From NCBI GenBank assembly GCA_009837885.1, contig VXSP01000046.1:62001-126000 (forward strand): a stretch of 64,000 nt of DNA. Reading direction: 5' to 3'. Both the position numbers and the translations under genes were made by a program. Shown here piece after piece: positions 19,601-29,427 of this stretch. Below the pieces are notes generated by a model, which had not been told where the DNA came from, did not search any database, and saw only the letters and a program-made list of their open reading frames with translations. How positions within the stretch are numbered: the first letter of the stretch is position 1; every line of letters starts with the position of its first letter. Source of the DNA: Holophagales bacterium (lineage in GTDB: Bacteria > Acidobacteriota > Thermoanaerobaculia > Multivoradales > Multivoraceae).

Positions 19601-19724
19601 GTTCCCGATCACGGCGCCGGGGACACCGGGCAGCTACCCGTTCGAGTGGCGAATGGTCCGCGACCCCGGGGGGTGGTTCGGAGCGGGGACGGGGGAGTCC
19701 ACGGTCACGGTGGAGAACCCGTGA
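16617..19724 (+). CDS. Secreted VWFA-related-domain protein (acidobacterial type) with C-terminal duplicated Ig-like domains
   Basis: DFRIVEDGERKAVEDV, VWA MIDAS-like GMAIDSSASM, C-terminal duplicated module GTTTWTPFGGYGLGSQSP...SVAPNETxxFEFPITAP plus a He_PIG-like domain (YGLAPPLPPGLSFDLATRVLWGTP). Confidence 0.8.
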   Translation: MRPGQHVATTVVVAFVGLGSPSFGQSGESAQSALAHGEARAAVPFIGALEGEWKRNESVSEDPIQKTALLWRDPERTSAVLTGLSASLAERVGQLRLHVIDGQIQVRNARYETLELPTDGSTVTDEYGNRHRAKILPGAIEIETARPGWLLIETFYRQADELHRVVEIQSESFPNLRFLTVYEWDGDGAPRANPVAVAAERLVRPATIRIVPPRRSQQELLRGSIEVETLIVDRSIGSVDFYLDGRRLGRVRKLPFRTRINLAEPPREQILEVRAYSARGAFMGGDSLVLNRIDPPFGIRIGAVTPSEPDGAAVQVLTRVAVPRGAVLERVDFYRNERLASSEDQLPQHGATGGFRTVRGSLPTPDLSPNDYVRVTATLADGRELEDAQLIEGVTFKGEIDVQLIHLQVLVVDADGAPVDGLAAADFRIVEDGERKAVEDVRQAGDVPLILGMAIDSSASMRPMWSQLRSVVGTFLETSLAGEDRAFLVDFDENVRLLQQPTGSLRALRISMDRLVPNGGTALNDGILFSLILYGDEPGRRALVVVTDGVDIDSRSEPGRAAAFAERVGIPLYLIDLGRDRIALPNGNDSDGDEAGAPLVRTARSADHVLRMRQQARQSGGRLFRIDPELPQAEFLDRVQRVFDQIREDLRRQQVLTYYTSRPIGAAIDPDVEVMGRGLAVRSVLPLDRIDADLVGTPAEARDATEYTYTATGTEDDAVLVSVSGLPAKMVAGGTATVTVTVKNAGTTTWTPFGGYGLGSQSPHDNDNWGLRRAPLFGSVAPNETAAFEFPITAPEETGSYRFAWRMVRDPGGWFGSGAVDVPVTVEDPSFGDATIPDQTWVQYEALEPLTFPTASGGDGELTYGLAPPLPPGLSFDLATRVLWGTPATPLPATEYTYTATDADGDVVTLSFSITVKAAVRDDAAVVSVLGLPSKMVAGEAATVTLTVRNTGTTTWTPFGGYGLGSQSPQDNDTWGLRRAPLYGSVAPNETVTFEFPITAPGTPGSYPFEWRMVRDPGGWFGAGTGESTVTVENP
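18703..19724 (+). repeat. Intragenic tandem duplication of an Ig-like module (period about 0.6 kb)
   Basis: ACGTGGACGCCTTTCGGGGGCTACGGTCTCGGCTCGCAGAGTCCGCA and flanking DNA are nearly identical at about 18,862 and 19,480. Confidence 0.85.
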
Positions 19725-19848
19725 TTCGGTGGGCCGGGCGGAGGGTCCCGCTCCGCCCGCTATGCTCTCGGATCGCGCGGTGTCGGCCGGCACCCGGCTG
19801 CTGACGGCGCGACGCAGACTTCGATCACGAACCACAAGGGGGCCGAGA

Positions 19849-21285
19849 GTGAGACCGGAAGACGGCGCATCTCGCTTGTCCGAGGCCGAGCGGGACGACC
19901 TGCGGGTCGGCCTGCGGATGGCTCACCCGCCCGACCCGGCGGCTCTCGCAGCGGAGCGGCGGCAACTGGCCGACCTGGAGCAGGCGCCCCGGACGGCGCG
20001 CTGGCGCTCCTTCGCCGGATTGATCGGCCCGGGCTACATGCAGAGCGCGATGACCCTCGGCAGCGGCACGGCGGCCTCCGCCCTGTTCGCCGGGGCGGTC
20101 TTCGGCTATCAGCTTCTGTGGGTCGCGCCGCTCGCCATGCTGCTGGGGCTGGTCATGCTCTCCGCGGTCGCCCACCAGACCCTGTCGACGGGCCTGCGGC
20201 CGTTCGACGCGATGCGCCGCTTCGCGGGGGCGCCGCTGGCCTGGAGCTGGGCCCTGGGCGCGCTGATCGCGTCGATCGTCTGGCACTTCCCCCAGTACGC
20301 GCTGGCTTCGGCGGTGCTGGTCGACCTCGGCGAAGCGGCCGGGATCGAGGGGTTGCCGGCCGCGGGTCTCGGCTTCGTCGTTCTCGTCTGGGCCGTGCTG
20401 ATCTCATCGCTCTATGGCCGGCGGCCCGAGTTGATTCGCGTCTACGAGCGGCTTCTGCGCTACATGGTGTGGGGAATTGTCGTCTGCTTCGCCTGGGTCG
20501 TTTTCCGCACGGGAATCTCGGACTGGGGAGGGCTGATCCGCGGCTTTACGGGCTTCGCAATTCCCGGGGAGCGGAACGGCGTGCTCGGAGTGACAGTGAT
20601 TCTGAGCGGCCTCTCGGCCGCGGTCGGAATCAACATGGTCTTCCTCTACCCGTACTCACTGCTCGCCCGAGGCTGGTCGAGGGAGCACAGGTCCCTGGCG
20701 CGGTTCGACCTGTGGACCGGGACCTTCGTGCCGTACGTCCTGGCCGCGAGCCTGATGGTGATCGCCGCCGCGAACACGATTCACCTCGATCCGTCCTACG
20801 ATGGTGTGCGGCTGAGCCCGGTGGAGGCGGCGCAGTCCCTGGCGGCCGTCGCGGGCCCGGCCGTGGGGCGCGTGGTGTTCGACCTGGGCGTGCTCGGCAT
20901 GGCCCTGTCGACGATCACCCTGCACATGCTGGCGACCGGGTTCGTGGCCTGCGAGTTGTTCGGTTGGGAGTTCGGCAGCAAGAGGCATCGGTTGGCCATG
21001 CTGCTTCCCGCGCCCGGTGCGCTCGGGCCGGTGTTCTGGGGCGACATCGCGGTCTGGCTGGCGGTGCCGACGAACATCGTCTGCGGTCTGTTCCTGCCGG
21101 CCGCGTACATCGGCTTCGTCATCCTGCAGCGGAGACGCGGCTACCTGGGCGACGACCGTCCGGCTGGCGCCCGGGGCTGGCTGTGGTGGGGCGGAATGGT
21201 CGCGGTGACTCTCTTCCTGACCGGCTTCATGGCCTGGTACGTCTGGACCCAGGGTCCGTCGTACTTCGGGCGATTCGCCGGCTGA
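19849..21285 (+). CDS. Nramp-family divalent metal cation transporter
   Basis: LIGPGYMQSAMTLGSGTAASALFAGAVFGYQLLWVAPLAMLLGLVML; about 11 hydrophobic segments. Start GTG 19849 (ORF extends upstream). Confidence 0.75.
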   Translation: MRPEDGASRLSEAERDDLRVGLRMAHPPDPAALAAERRQLADLEQAPRTARWRSFAGLIGPGYMQSAMTLGSGTAASALFAGAVFGYQLLWVAPLAMLLGLVMLSAVAHQTLSTGLRPFDAMRRFAGAPLAWSWALGALIASIVWHFPQYALASAVLVDLGEAAGIEGLPAAGLGFVVLVWAVLISSLYGRRPELIRVYERLLRYMVWGIVVCFAWVVFRTGISDWGGLIRGFTGFAIPGERNGVLGVTVILSGLSAAVGINMVFLYPYSLLARGWSREHRSLARFDLWTGTFVPYVLAASLMVIAAANTIHLDPSYDGVRLSPVEAAQSLAAVAGPAVGRVVFDLGVLGMALSTITLHMLATGFVACELFGWEFGSKRHRLAMLLPAPGALGPVFWGDIAVWLAVPTNIVCGLFLPAAYIGFVILQRRRGYLGDDRPAGARGWLWWGGMVAVTLFLTGFMAWYVWTQGPSYFGRFAG

Positions 21286-21303
21286 GTCGCGACCGGCCGG
21301 GCG

Positions 21304-22034
<731 letters not shown>

Positions 22035-22038
<4 letters not shown>

Positions 22039-22988
22039 GGAGTCTCCGTCGGACGCCCCAGTCCTTGTGGGTGATGTTGACGGTCGCCGCCCTGGCCGGC
22101 GTGATGAGCTTTGTCTCGGAGCCGTTCGCGAGCGCGGACAATCTCTTCAACGTCAGCCGCAACTTCGCCTTCATCGGGCTGATCGCCCTGGGCCAGACGG
22201 CTGTGATCGCGACCGGTGGGATCGACCTCTCGGTCGGCTCGGTGATGGGGCTCGCGGGGATCGTCACCGGACTCGTTCTGGGTTCGGGACAGCCCCTGGC
22301 GCTGGCCGCGGCCGCGGGCCTGGGGTGTGCGCTCCTGTGTGGGCTCGTGAACGGCGCCCTCGTGGGGTACCTCCGGCTGTCGCCGTTCGTCGTCACGCTC
22401 GGCATGCTGAGCATCGCCCGGTCGCTGGCTCTGGTGGTCTCGAACAACAGGATGATCCATGACTTCGGTCCCGACGAGGATCTCGTGCTTGCTCTCGGCG
22501 GCGGACGCTTCCTGGGGCTCGCGAACCCGGTCTGGTTGCTCCTGGTTGCCGCGCTCGGCGCCGCGGCCTGGTTTCGATACAGCCGGCTGGCACGCCATGT
22601 CCTCGCCGTCGGCGGCAACGAGGTCTCGACGCGCCTGGCGGGGATACCCGTAGCCCGGGTCAAGCTCACGGTGTACGTCCTGAGTTCCCTGCTCGCCGGG
22701 GTATCGGCGATCCTGATGATCGGCTGGTTGGGAGCGGTGACGAATGCACTCGGTCAGGGCTACGAATTGCGCGTGATCGCCTCGGCGGTGATCGGCGGCG
22801 CGAACCTGATGGGAGGTGAGGGGGGCGCGTTCGGCGCCGTGGCCGGTGCGGCCCTGATCGAACTGATCCGCAACAGCCTGCTGCTGCTGGGCGTGGATCC
22901 CTACTGGCAGGGAGCGTTTGTCGGCGGGTCGATCGTCGTCGCTATGCTCGTCGAGCGGGTGCGGCGGGGCCGACAGGCCGCTGGTTGA
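22035..22988 (+). CDS. Sugar ABC transporter permease (RbsC/FrcC-like)
   Basis: IALGQTAVIATGGIDLSVGSVMGLAGIVTG, LRVIASAVIGGANLMGGEGGAFGAVAGAALIELIRNSLLLLGVDPYWQGAFVG. Confidence 0.9.
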
Positions 22989-23039
22989 AGCCGGGGGGAG
23001 GAGCCCGCGTCTGCTCGGGAGTTCGAAGGGGAGTTGCAA

Positions 23040-24083
23040 GTGAGCTGGAAGAGGAAGCTGCGGAGCGGGCGAAGCACCCGTGGGCGCCGCCGGATGCCGG
23101 CGGGGCTCGTTGTCCTCTCGCTACTGGCGGTGGCCGGCTGCGGGCGGGAAGAAGGGGGCTACACCTTCGCACTGGTGCCCAAGGCAATGAACAACCCGTT
23201 CTTCGACTTCGCTCGCGACGGCTGCATGCAGGCGGCGGAGGATCTCGACGGCGTGGAGTGCCTGTACATCGGTCCGAGCGAGCACACGGAGGCGGATCAG
23301 GTCCAGGTGGTGGAAGACCTGATCACCCGCCGCGTCGACGGTGTTGCCGTGTCGCCCTCGAACGCGGTCGCGATGGCCAGGGTGCTGGTGCGGGCGAGGG
23401 ACTCCGGCATCCCGGTGATCACCTGGGACTCCGATCTACTGGCCGAGGATGCCGGGCTGCGGACCACCTACATCGGCACCGAGAACCGCGCGATGGGCGT
23501 CGAGCAGGCGAAGCTGCTTCAGGCGCTGAAGCCGGAAGGGGGCAGCATCTGCATTCAGTCCGGCGGGGCCGCGGCGATGAACCACAACGAGCGGATGCAG
23601 GGGCTCCGGGACACGCTGGCCGGTGTGGTGTCAGCCGCACCGCCGGGGGAGCGGCTCGAGGGTCAGAACGGCTGGACGGAGGTCGCGGCCTGTCCGCTCT
23701 ACACGAACGACGACTTCCCGCTCGCCGTGCAGCAGATGGCCGATGTGCTGGCCTCGGAGCCTGACCTCGACGTGTTCGCGATCACGGGCGGCTTCCCGCA
23801 GTTCGTGGACCAGGCCTACCGGCAGGCGGTCGAGCCCTACCGGGAGAGGATCGAGTCCCTGGACCTCGTGATCATCGGCGCCGACGTGCTGCCGATGCAG
23901 TTGGACCTGCTGGTCGAGGGGCTCAGTCACGGCCAGGTCGGGCAGCGGCCCTACGCCATGGGCTACCGGTCGATGGAGGTGCTGCTGGAACTGGTGAGCG
24001 GCGGATCGGTCGAGGACCCGATCTACACCGGTCTGGACGTGTTGACCGGCGCTGAAGACGTCGAGGCGTTCAGGGCCCGCTAG
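23040..24083 (+). CDS. Sugar ABC transporter substrate-binding lipoprotein (RbsB-like)
   Basis: Lipobox LLAVAGCG, FALVPKAMNNPFFDFARDGCMQAAEDLDGVECLYIGPSEHTEADQVQVVEDLITRRVDGVAVSPSN. Confidence 0.9.
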   Translation: MSWKRKLRSGRSTRGRRRMPAGLVVLSLLAVAGCGREEGGYTFALVPKAMNNPFFDFARDGCMQAAEDLDGVECLYIGPSEHTEADQVQVVEDLITRRVDGVAVSPSNAVAMARVLVRARDSGIPVITWDSDLLAEDAGLRTTYIGTENRAMGVEQAKLLQALKPEGGSICIQSGGAAAMNHNERMQGLRDTLAGVVSAAPPGERLEGQNGWTEVAACPLYTNDDFPLAVQQMADVLASEPDLDVFAITGGFPQFVDQAYRQAVEPYRERIESLDLVIIGADVLPMQLDLLVEGLSHGQVGQRPYAMGYRSMEVLLELVSGGSVEDPIYTGLDVLTGAEDVEAFRAR

Positions 24084-25864
24084 CCGGCAGGCAACTCGAC
24101 GTCCCGAACCAGGTAGCTGCCCCGCCCGGAGGCCTCGTCCCGGACCCCGACCGCGACCGAGAACCTCCCCGGCGGCAGGTCGACGTTCACGACAACGGTC
24201 TTGGTCTGGCCGATCTCTGGCAACTCCGCTTCCATCAAGGTCAGGGTCTTCTGCCGCATCGGCGTGCGGCGGCCGTCTTCCCCTTCGGCAACGAGGAAGA
24301 TGCGCACCGCTCCGGAGGCGCCCGACGGTCCGGGAAGCAGGGTGACGGCCGATACGGGAACCCGTACTCCCACGGGAAGCGTCCTTCGGCCCGGTTCGGT
24401 TCCGGGCGAGGTTTCGCCGAACGTCACTTCTGCGGCGAGCGGATTGGTCTGTTCGTCCAGCTTCAGCGCCGCAAACAGACGGTCGGCCAGTCGCTGATCG
24501 GCCGACTTCAGAATGTAGGAGCGGCGGTACCGCACCTGCCAGCCCTTTGCCTGCCTGGTCAGACGCACTTCGACCTGGCGAATCGGATGGCGACGGTCGG
24601 GCGGCGCCCGATAGCCCAGGGAGTAGTAGGAACCAAAGTCGGACGCAATCCCCTCGAGCGCTTCGGCAGGGTTCGGCTGGTTGAAGACCGCGCGGCCTCC
24701 GGTCTCGTCCGCCAGAAGGCTGAGAGTCGCCTGCAGGTTGTCGACGCGCAGGCGGTCGTTCTCGGTGCTGGGCACGAGCACGGTCGACAACCGCGAATCT
24801 CTGGTCCCACCGAAGTCGCCCACCTCGCTGACCGGGCCGGCGAGAGTCGGATCGGTGGCCGACGAGGCTCGAACGCCGCCAGCGTCGACAGGATAGATGG
24901 TGACCCGATTCGCGTTGCTGAAGGAGCTGAAGCGGTTGAATCGGGTCGTGTCGTCCCACTCGCGGTCGAGGGCGCCCGTCTCCGACTGCCGATCCGCGCA
25001 GATTTGGCCCAGATAGTGGAACAAGTCGGCCCCGGGGCGTTGAGGCAGTCCGTCACTGACGTAGACGAGCGCTTTGGGGCCCGGGAGACCGCCGAGGGCA
25101 GTCGCCAGTTCGGCAAGCGAAGCCAGGGAGGTCCCAGCCCGGGTTTGCATCTCCGCCGCGTACTGGCCGGCGGCGCCGAGGAGCGCGGGCCAGGTGTCGA
25201 CGCATGGCACGCAGCCGGGATTGAACTCGCTGGCGGGAGGCTGGATGCACGTCTCGTAGGTGGTCCGGATCTCGTCCAGGGTGCGTCTGCGCAGCAGGTC
25301 GTCGTCATGGAGACCGGAGCGCGGCTCCCCACGCAGTTGTTCGAGGGCCCCAAGGAGTTCTCGCGGGTCGTCCGTGAAGGGAACCCGGACGTTCAGCTCC
25401 GGATCACCGGTGGCGAGCAGGAAGCGGATGCCGCCGCCCTGGTCGCGGCGGGCGCTGAGGAAGGAGGCGAGGTCGTCTTCGATGCGCAGCAGGTTGCCGT
25501 GCCTGGTGCGATAGCGGTCGACGTAGAGTGCCACCATCAAGGGGGCGTCGGTGTCCGCCTCCGGTTCGCCGCCATCGCTCCATTCCGGCTCCTCACGGGC
25601 GGCGGCGTTCAGGAAGTTGGTGATTTCGACCAACTCGCCGTTCTCGTAGACCTCGAAGTCGGCGGCGGTGAGGTCGGCGATCGGCCTGCCCCGGCGGTTC
25701 GTAACGTGTACGTCGATGTTCACGATGCTCACGTTCACCTGCTCTGCGACCGTCGCGGCCGGGGTTTCCGGGCGTTCCTGCCGCTGGGCGCCGGCCGGCA
25801 CGGCGGCCAGGGGCAGCGTGAACAAGGCCGCGATGAGTCGCCCGCAACGGCGAGTCGGAGCCAT
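24080..25864 (-). CDS. VWFA-related domain protein (acidobacterial type)
   Basis: VNVSIVNIDVHVTNRRGRPIADLTAADFEVYENGELVEITNF; VWA-like core ALVYVSDGLPQRPG. Confidence 0.8.
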   Translation of the reverse strand: MAPTRRCGRLIAALFTLPLAAVPAGAQRQERPETPAATVAEQVNVSIVNIDVHVTNRRGRPIADLTAADFEVYENGELVEITNFLNAAAREEPEWSDGGEPEADTDAPLMVALYVDRYRTRHGNLLRIEDDLASFLSARRDQGGGIRFLLATGDPELNVRVPFTDDPRELLGALEQLRGEPRSGLHDDDLLRRRTLDEIRTTYETCIQPPASEFNPGCVPCVDTWPALLGAAGQYAAEMQTRAGTSLASLAELATALGGLPGPKALVYVSDGLPQRPGADLFHYLGQICADRQSETGALDREWDDTTRFNRFSSFSNANRVTIYPVDAGGVRASSATDPTLAGPVSEVGDFGGTRDSRLSTVLVPSTENDRLRVDNLQATLSLLADETGGRAVFNQPNPAEALEGIASDFGSYYSLGYRAPPDRRHPIRQVEVRLTRQAKGWQVRYRRSYILKSADQRLADRLFAALKLDEQTNPLAAEVTFGETSPGTEPGRRTLPVGVRVPVSAVTLLPGPSGASGAVRIFLVAEGEDGRRTPMRQKTLTLMEAELPEIGQTKTVVVNVDLPPGRFSVAVGVRDEASGRGSYLVRDVELPAG

Positions 25865-25884
25865 GGATTCACTATACTGGCTTG

Positions 25885-26769
25885 ATGGTCACGGCGGGCG
25901 CGAGAGGCTTGGCTCCAGCACTCTCGACCGGGTCGGGTATGTTGCTTGCCGCCGTGGTCGGCGCCGTCGTCGCCGTGGGCTCGGTCGACGCCCAGGTCTC
26001 GCGCCCCGAACCGGAGTACAAGGGCGCCGACCGGATCGAAGAGTGGTCGGGGCGTCGCATCCTGGTCGTGACGCCGCACCCGGACGACGAGACCTTCACC
26101 TCCGGCGGCACACTGGCGATTCTGGCAGCGAACGGCAACGACATCCGGGTAGTCGTCTACACGACGGACAATGCCGGTTCCCGTGACCCGGAAATGACGA
26201 AGGACCGCCTGAAGGCGATCCGGCGGGCCGAAGAGGAAGAGGCCTGCCGCATCCTCGGCATTCCGAAGGAGAACATCGTCTGGCTGGGCCATGACGACGG
26301 CATGCTGGAGTACGTCGACCGCCGGGACCTGACCCGTCAGGTGGCCCGGGAGATACGGCGGTTCAAGCCCGATGCCCTGTTCTCGGTCGATCCCGGTTCG
26401 CCCTACGAGCAGTACCACAAGTCGGACCATCGTTCGGGCGCGATCATCACGGTCGACGCGATCCGCGCGGCTCGCTGGCGGCTGTACTTCCCGGAGCTGG
26501 AGGCCGAGGGCTTCGAGGCGTGGAGCGTGCCCCTTGTCTTCTTCTACTACAGCGCCAACCCGAACTACACGGTCGACATCACGGCTGTGGCGGAGAAGAA
26601 GGCAAGGGCGTCGGCGGCCCACATCAGCCAGTTCGGTTCCATGGTCGACCGATACGACCCGCAGGCTGTGGACGAGCAGCGCAAGGAGTGGGCGGCGCGT
26701 CTGCTGGCCCGCGCCGAGCGCGAGAACGGCAAAGTGGTGGAGCGCTTCCGGCGTTCCACGGCATACTGA
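25885..26769 (+). CDS. PIG-L / LmbE-type deacetylase
   Basis: RRILVVTPHPDDETFTSGGTLAILAANGNDIRVVVYTTDNAGS and KSDHRSGAIITVDAIRAAR. Confidence 0.88.
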   Translation: MVTAGARGLAPALSTGSGMLLAAVVGAVVAVGSVDAQVSRPEPEYKGADRIEEWSGRRILVVTPHPDDETFTSGGTLAILAANGNDIRVVVYTTDNAGSRDPEMTKDRLKAIRRAEEEEACRILGIPKENIVWLGHDDGMLEYVDRRDLTRQVAREIRRFKPDALFSVDPGSPYEQYHKSDHRSGAIITVDAIRAARWRLYFPELEAEGFEAWSVPLVFFYYSANPNYTVDITAVAEKKARASAAHISQFGSMVDRYDPQAVDEQRKEWAARLLARAERENGKVVERFRRSTAY

Positions 26770-27798
26770 GTGGCCGGGGCGGCGTCCCCGCTGGCGCTCA
26801 GCGTTCTCGACCAGTGCCCGGTGCGGGCGGGAAGCACTCCCGCGGACGCGATCCGCGAGGCGGTGAAGCTGGCGCGGGCGACGGATCGCCTCGGGTATCG
26901 GCGGTACTGGCTGGCTGAGCATCACAACTCGCAATCGCTCGCCTGCGCCGCGCCGGAGGCGCTGATCGGCCAGGTCGCCGCGGCGACCAGCCGCATCCGG
27001 GTGGGCTCCGGAGGCGTCATGCTGAGTCACTACAGTGCGCTCAAGGTGGCCGAGGTGTTCCGCATGCTGGAGACGCTCTACCCGGGTCGAATCGACCTGG
27101 GAATCGGCAGGGCGCCGGGGTCGGACCGGTTCACGGCGCACCTGCTTGCTCATGGGCCGGGGCGCCTCGGTGTGCAGCACTACCCGGAACAGGTCGCCGA
27201 CCTTCTCGGGTACCTGGGCCGGGGCCACGAGGACGACCGGCTGAACGGGGTCCGGGCGATGCCCCTGGGAGATACGCAACCGGAGGTGTGGCTCCTGGGC
27301 TCGAGCCTCGGTTCCGCGCGGTTCGCCGCCTACTTCGGCTGTCCCTTCAGCTTCGCCCACTTCATTCAGCCCCGCGACGCCGAGGCCGCGCTCGAGCTCT
27401 ACCGGAAGGAGTACCGTCCGTCGGACAGTCATCCCGAACCGCGGGCGAGCGTCGGCGTCAGCGCGATGGTCGCGGACACGGACGAGGAGGCGAACCGGCA
27501 GTCGCTCAGCCGGTTCCTGTGGTGGATCCGGCTGACCCAGGGCCAGCCGGGCCCGTTCCCGAGCCTGGAAGAGGCGGAAGCCCACGACTTCACCGAGGCG
27601 GACCGGGCCGTGCAGCGGAAGATGCGGGCGCGCAGCCTGGTCGGAGCGCCGGACGCGGTGGCCGCGCGGGCCCGGGAGTTGGCGGAACGTCTGGGAGTAG
27701 CCGAACTCGTCGTGCTGACGATCTGTCCGAGCTTCGAGGCGAGGCTGCGCTCCTACGAGCTACTGGCCGGGGCCGTGGGACTCGTCGGGCATGGTTGA
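26770..27798 (+). CDS. LLM-class flavin-dependent oxidoreductase
   Basis: LSVLDQCPVRAGSTPADAIREAVKLARATDRLGYRRYWLAEHHNSQSLACAAPEALIGQVAAATSRIRVGSGGVMLSHYSALKVAEVFRMLETLYPGRIDLGIGRAPG; GTG start. Confidence 0.92.
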   Translation: MAGAASPLALSVLDQCPVRAGSTPADAIREAVKLARATDRLGYRRYWLAEHHNSQSLACAAPEALIGQVAAATSRIRVGSGGVMLSHYSALKVAEVFRMLETLYPGRIDLGIGRAPGSDRFTAHLLAHGPGRLGVQHYPEQVADLLGYLGRGHEDDRLNGVRAMPLGDTQPEVWLLGSSLGSARFAAYFGCPFSFAHFIQPRDAEAALELYRKEYRPSDSHPEPRASVGVSAMVADTDEEANRQSLSRFLWWIRLTQGQPGPFPSLEEAEAHDFTEADRAVQRKMRARSLVGAPDAVAARARELAERLGVAELVVLTICPSFEARLRSYELLAGAVGLVGHG

Positions 27799-27850
27799 CA
27801 GCCCAGCGCGGAAGCCAGAGGATCCGGGAGTTCCCGGGAGGTCCTGAACG

Positions 27851-29389
27851 ATGACGATGGCAGAAAAGCGAATCGAGCACGACGAGAACGCGGCTGGAAC
27901 CGTGCGGGAGCTGTTTCCCGCCTCGAGCGGCCTCGACTTTCGCGTCGCCGACCTGTCCCTGGCCGCATCCGGCAGGAGGCAGATCGAACTTGCCGAGCAC
28001 GAGATGCCCGGTCTGATGGAGTTGCGCCGGCGCTACCGCTCGGAGCAGCCTCTTCGCGGCGCGCGGGTAACCGGCAGTCTCCACATGACGGTCCAGACGG
28101 CGGTGTTGATCGAGACGCTGGTCGACCTGGGCGCCGAAGTGCGGTGGGCCTCCTGCAACATCTTCTCGACCCAGGATGAAGCCGCCGCGGCGGTGGTCGT
28201 GGGCCGGCCGGAAACCGGAGGCACTCCGGAGGAACCGACGGGAGTACCGGTCTTCGCCTGGAAGGGCGAAACCCTGGCCGAGTACTGGTGGTGCACCTTG
28301 CGGGCACTGGACTGGCCGAACGAGAGCGGTCCGAACCTGCTCGTCGACGACGGCGGCGACGCCACGCTGCTCATTCACCGCGGCGTCGAGTATGAGCAGG
28401 CCGGGGCCGTGCCGGCCTTCGACGAGGACAACGAGCCCGAGGAGTGGGGGGTCATTCTCGAACTGATCCGGCGGGTGAGAACCTGGGACCCCGGCTACTT
28501 CTCACGCATGGCGGAGGGGCTTCAGGGGATAAGCGAGGAGACGACGACCGGCGTTCACCGGCTCTACGAACTCGAGGAAGCAGGGTCCCTGCTCTGTCCG
28601 GCGATCAACGTGAACGACTCGGTTACCAAGTCCAAGTTCGACAACATCTACGGTTGCCGGCACTCGCTGATCGACGGCCTGAACCGCGCCACGGACCTGA
28701 TGCTCGGCGGCAAGTCGGCGGTCGTCTGCGGCTACGGCGAGGTCGGCAAGGGTTGCGCCCAGTCGCTGCGTGGCCAGGGCTGCCGGGTGATCGTCACCGA
28801 GATCGACCCAATCTGCGCTCTCCAGGCGGCCATGGAGGGCTATCAGGTGGCCCGGCTGGAAGACGTGGTGGAGACCGCGGACATCTTCGTCACCTGCACC
28901 GGGAACCGGAACGTCATCAGCGCCGGGCACATGGCGCGGATGAAGAACAAGGCCGTGGTCGGCAACATCGGCCACTTCGACAACGAGATAGATATCGCGG
29001 GTCTCAAGCGGTTGCCGGGCGTACGGAGCCGGAACATCAAGGATCAGGTCGACGAGTGGGTCTTTCCGGACGGCCGGAGCCTCCTCGTGCTGGCCGAGGG
29101 CCGGTTGCTGAACCTGGGCTGCGCGACGGGCCACCCGAGCTTCGTCATGTCGACTTCGTTCGCCAACCAGGTTCTGGCTCAGATCGACCTCCATCGGACC
29201 GCCCGGTCGAAAACGAATCGGTCGAAGGAGAACCGGGTGTACCTGCTGCCGCGGGAGCTCGACGAGGAGGTCGCCCGCCTGCATCTGGATCACCTGGGCG
29301 TTCGGTTGACCGAACTCAGCGAGGAGCAGGCGGCGTACATCGGAGTGCCTGTCGGCGGCCCGTACAAGCGGGACGACTATCGCTACTGA
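27851..29389 (+). CDS. ahcY: Adenosylhomocysteinase
   Basis: [70 protein letters not shown]-terminal KRDDYRY. Confidence 0.97.
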   Translation: MTMAEKRIEHDENAAGTVRELFPASSGLDFRVADLSLAASGRRQIELAEHEMPGLMELRRRYRSEQPLRGARVTGSLHMTVQTAVLIETLVDLGAEVRWASCNIFSTQDEAAAAVVVGRPETGGTPEEPTGVPVFAWKGETLAEYWWCTLRALDWPNESGPNLLVDDGGDATLLIHRGVEYEQAGAVPAFDEDNEPEEWGVILELIRRVRTWDPGYFSRMAEGLQGISEETTTGVHRLYELEEAGSLLCPAINVNDSVTKSKFDNIYGCRHSLIDGLNRATDLMLGGKSAVVCGYGEVGKGCAQSLRGQGCRVIVTEIDPICALQAAMEGYQVARLEDVVETADIFVTCTGNRNVISAGHMARMKNKAVVGNIGHFDNEIDIAGLKRLPGVRSRNIKDQVDEWVFPDGRSLLVLAEGRLLNLGCATGHPSFVMSTSFANQVLAQIDLHRTARSKTNRSKENRVYLLPRELDEEVARLHLDHLGVRLTELSEEQAAYIGVPVGGPYKRDDYRY

Positions 29390-29427
29390 CGTGCCCCGGT
29401 TCCGCATCGGAACAGGGGCGGTACGAG

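Noticed and set aside
28444-29427. Upstream extension of the LysM transglycosylase ORF
   Set aside because: Overlaps ahcY in another frame; signal peptide begins after 29428.
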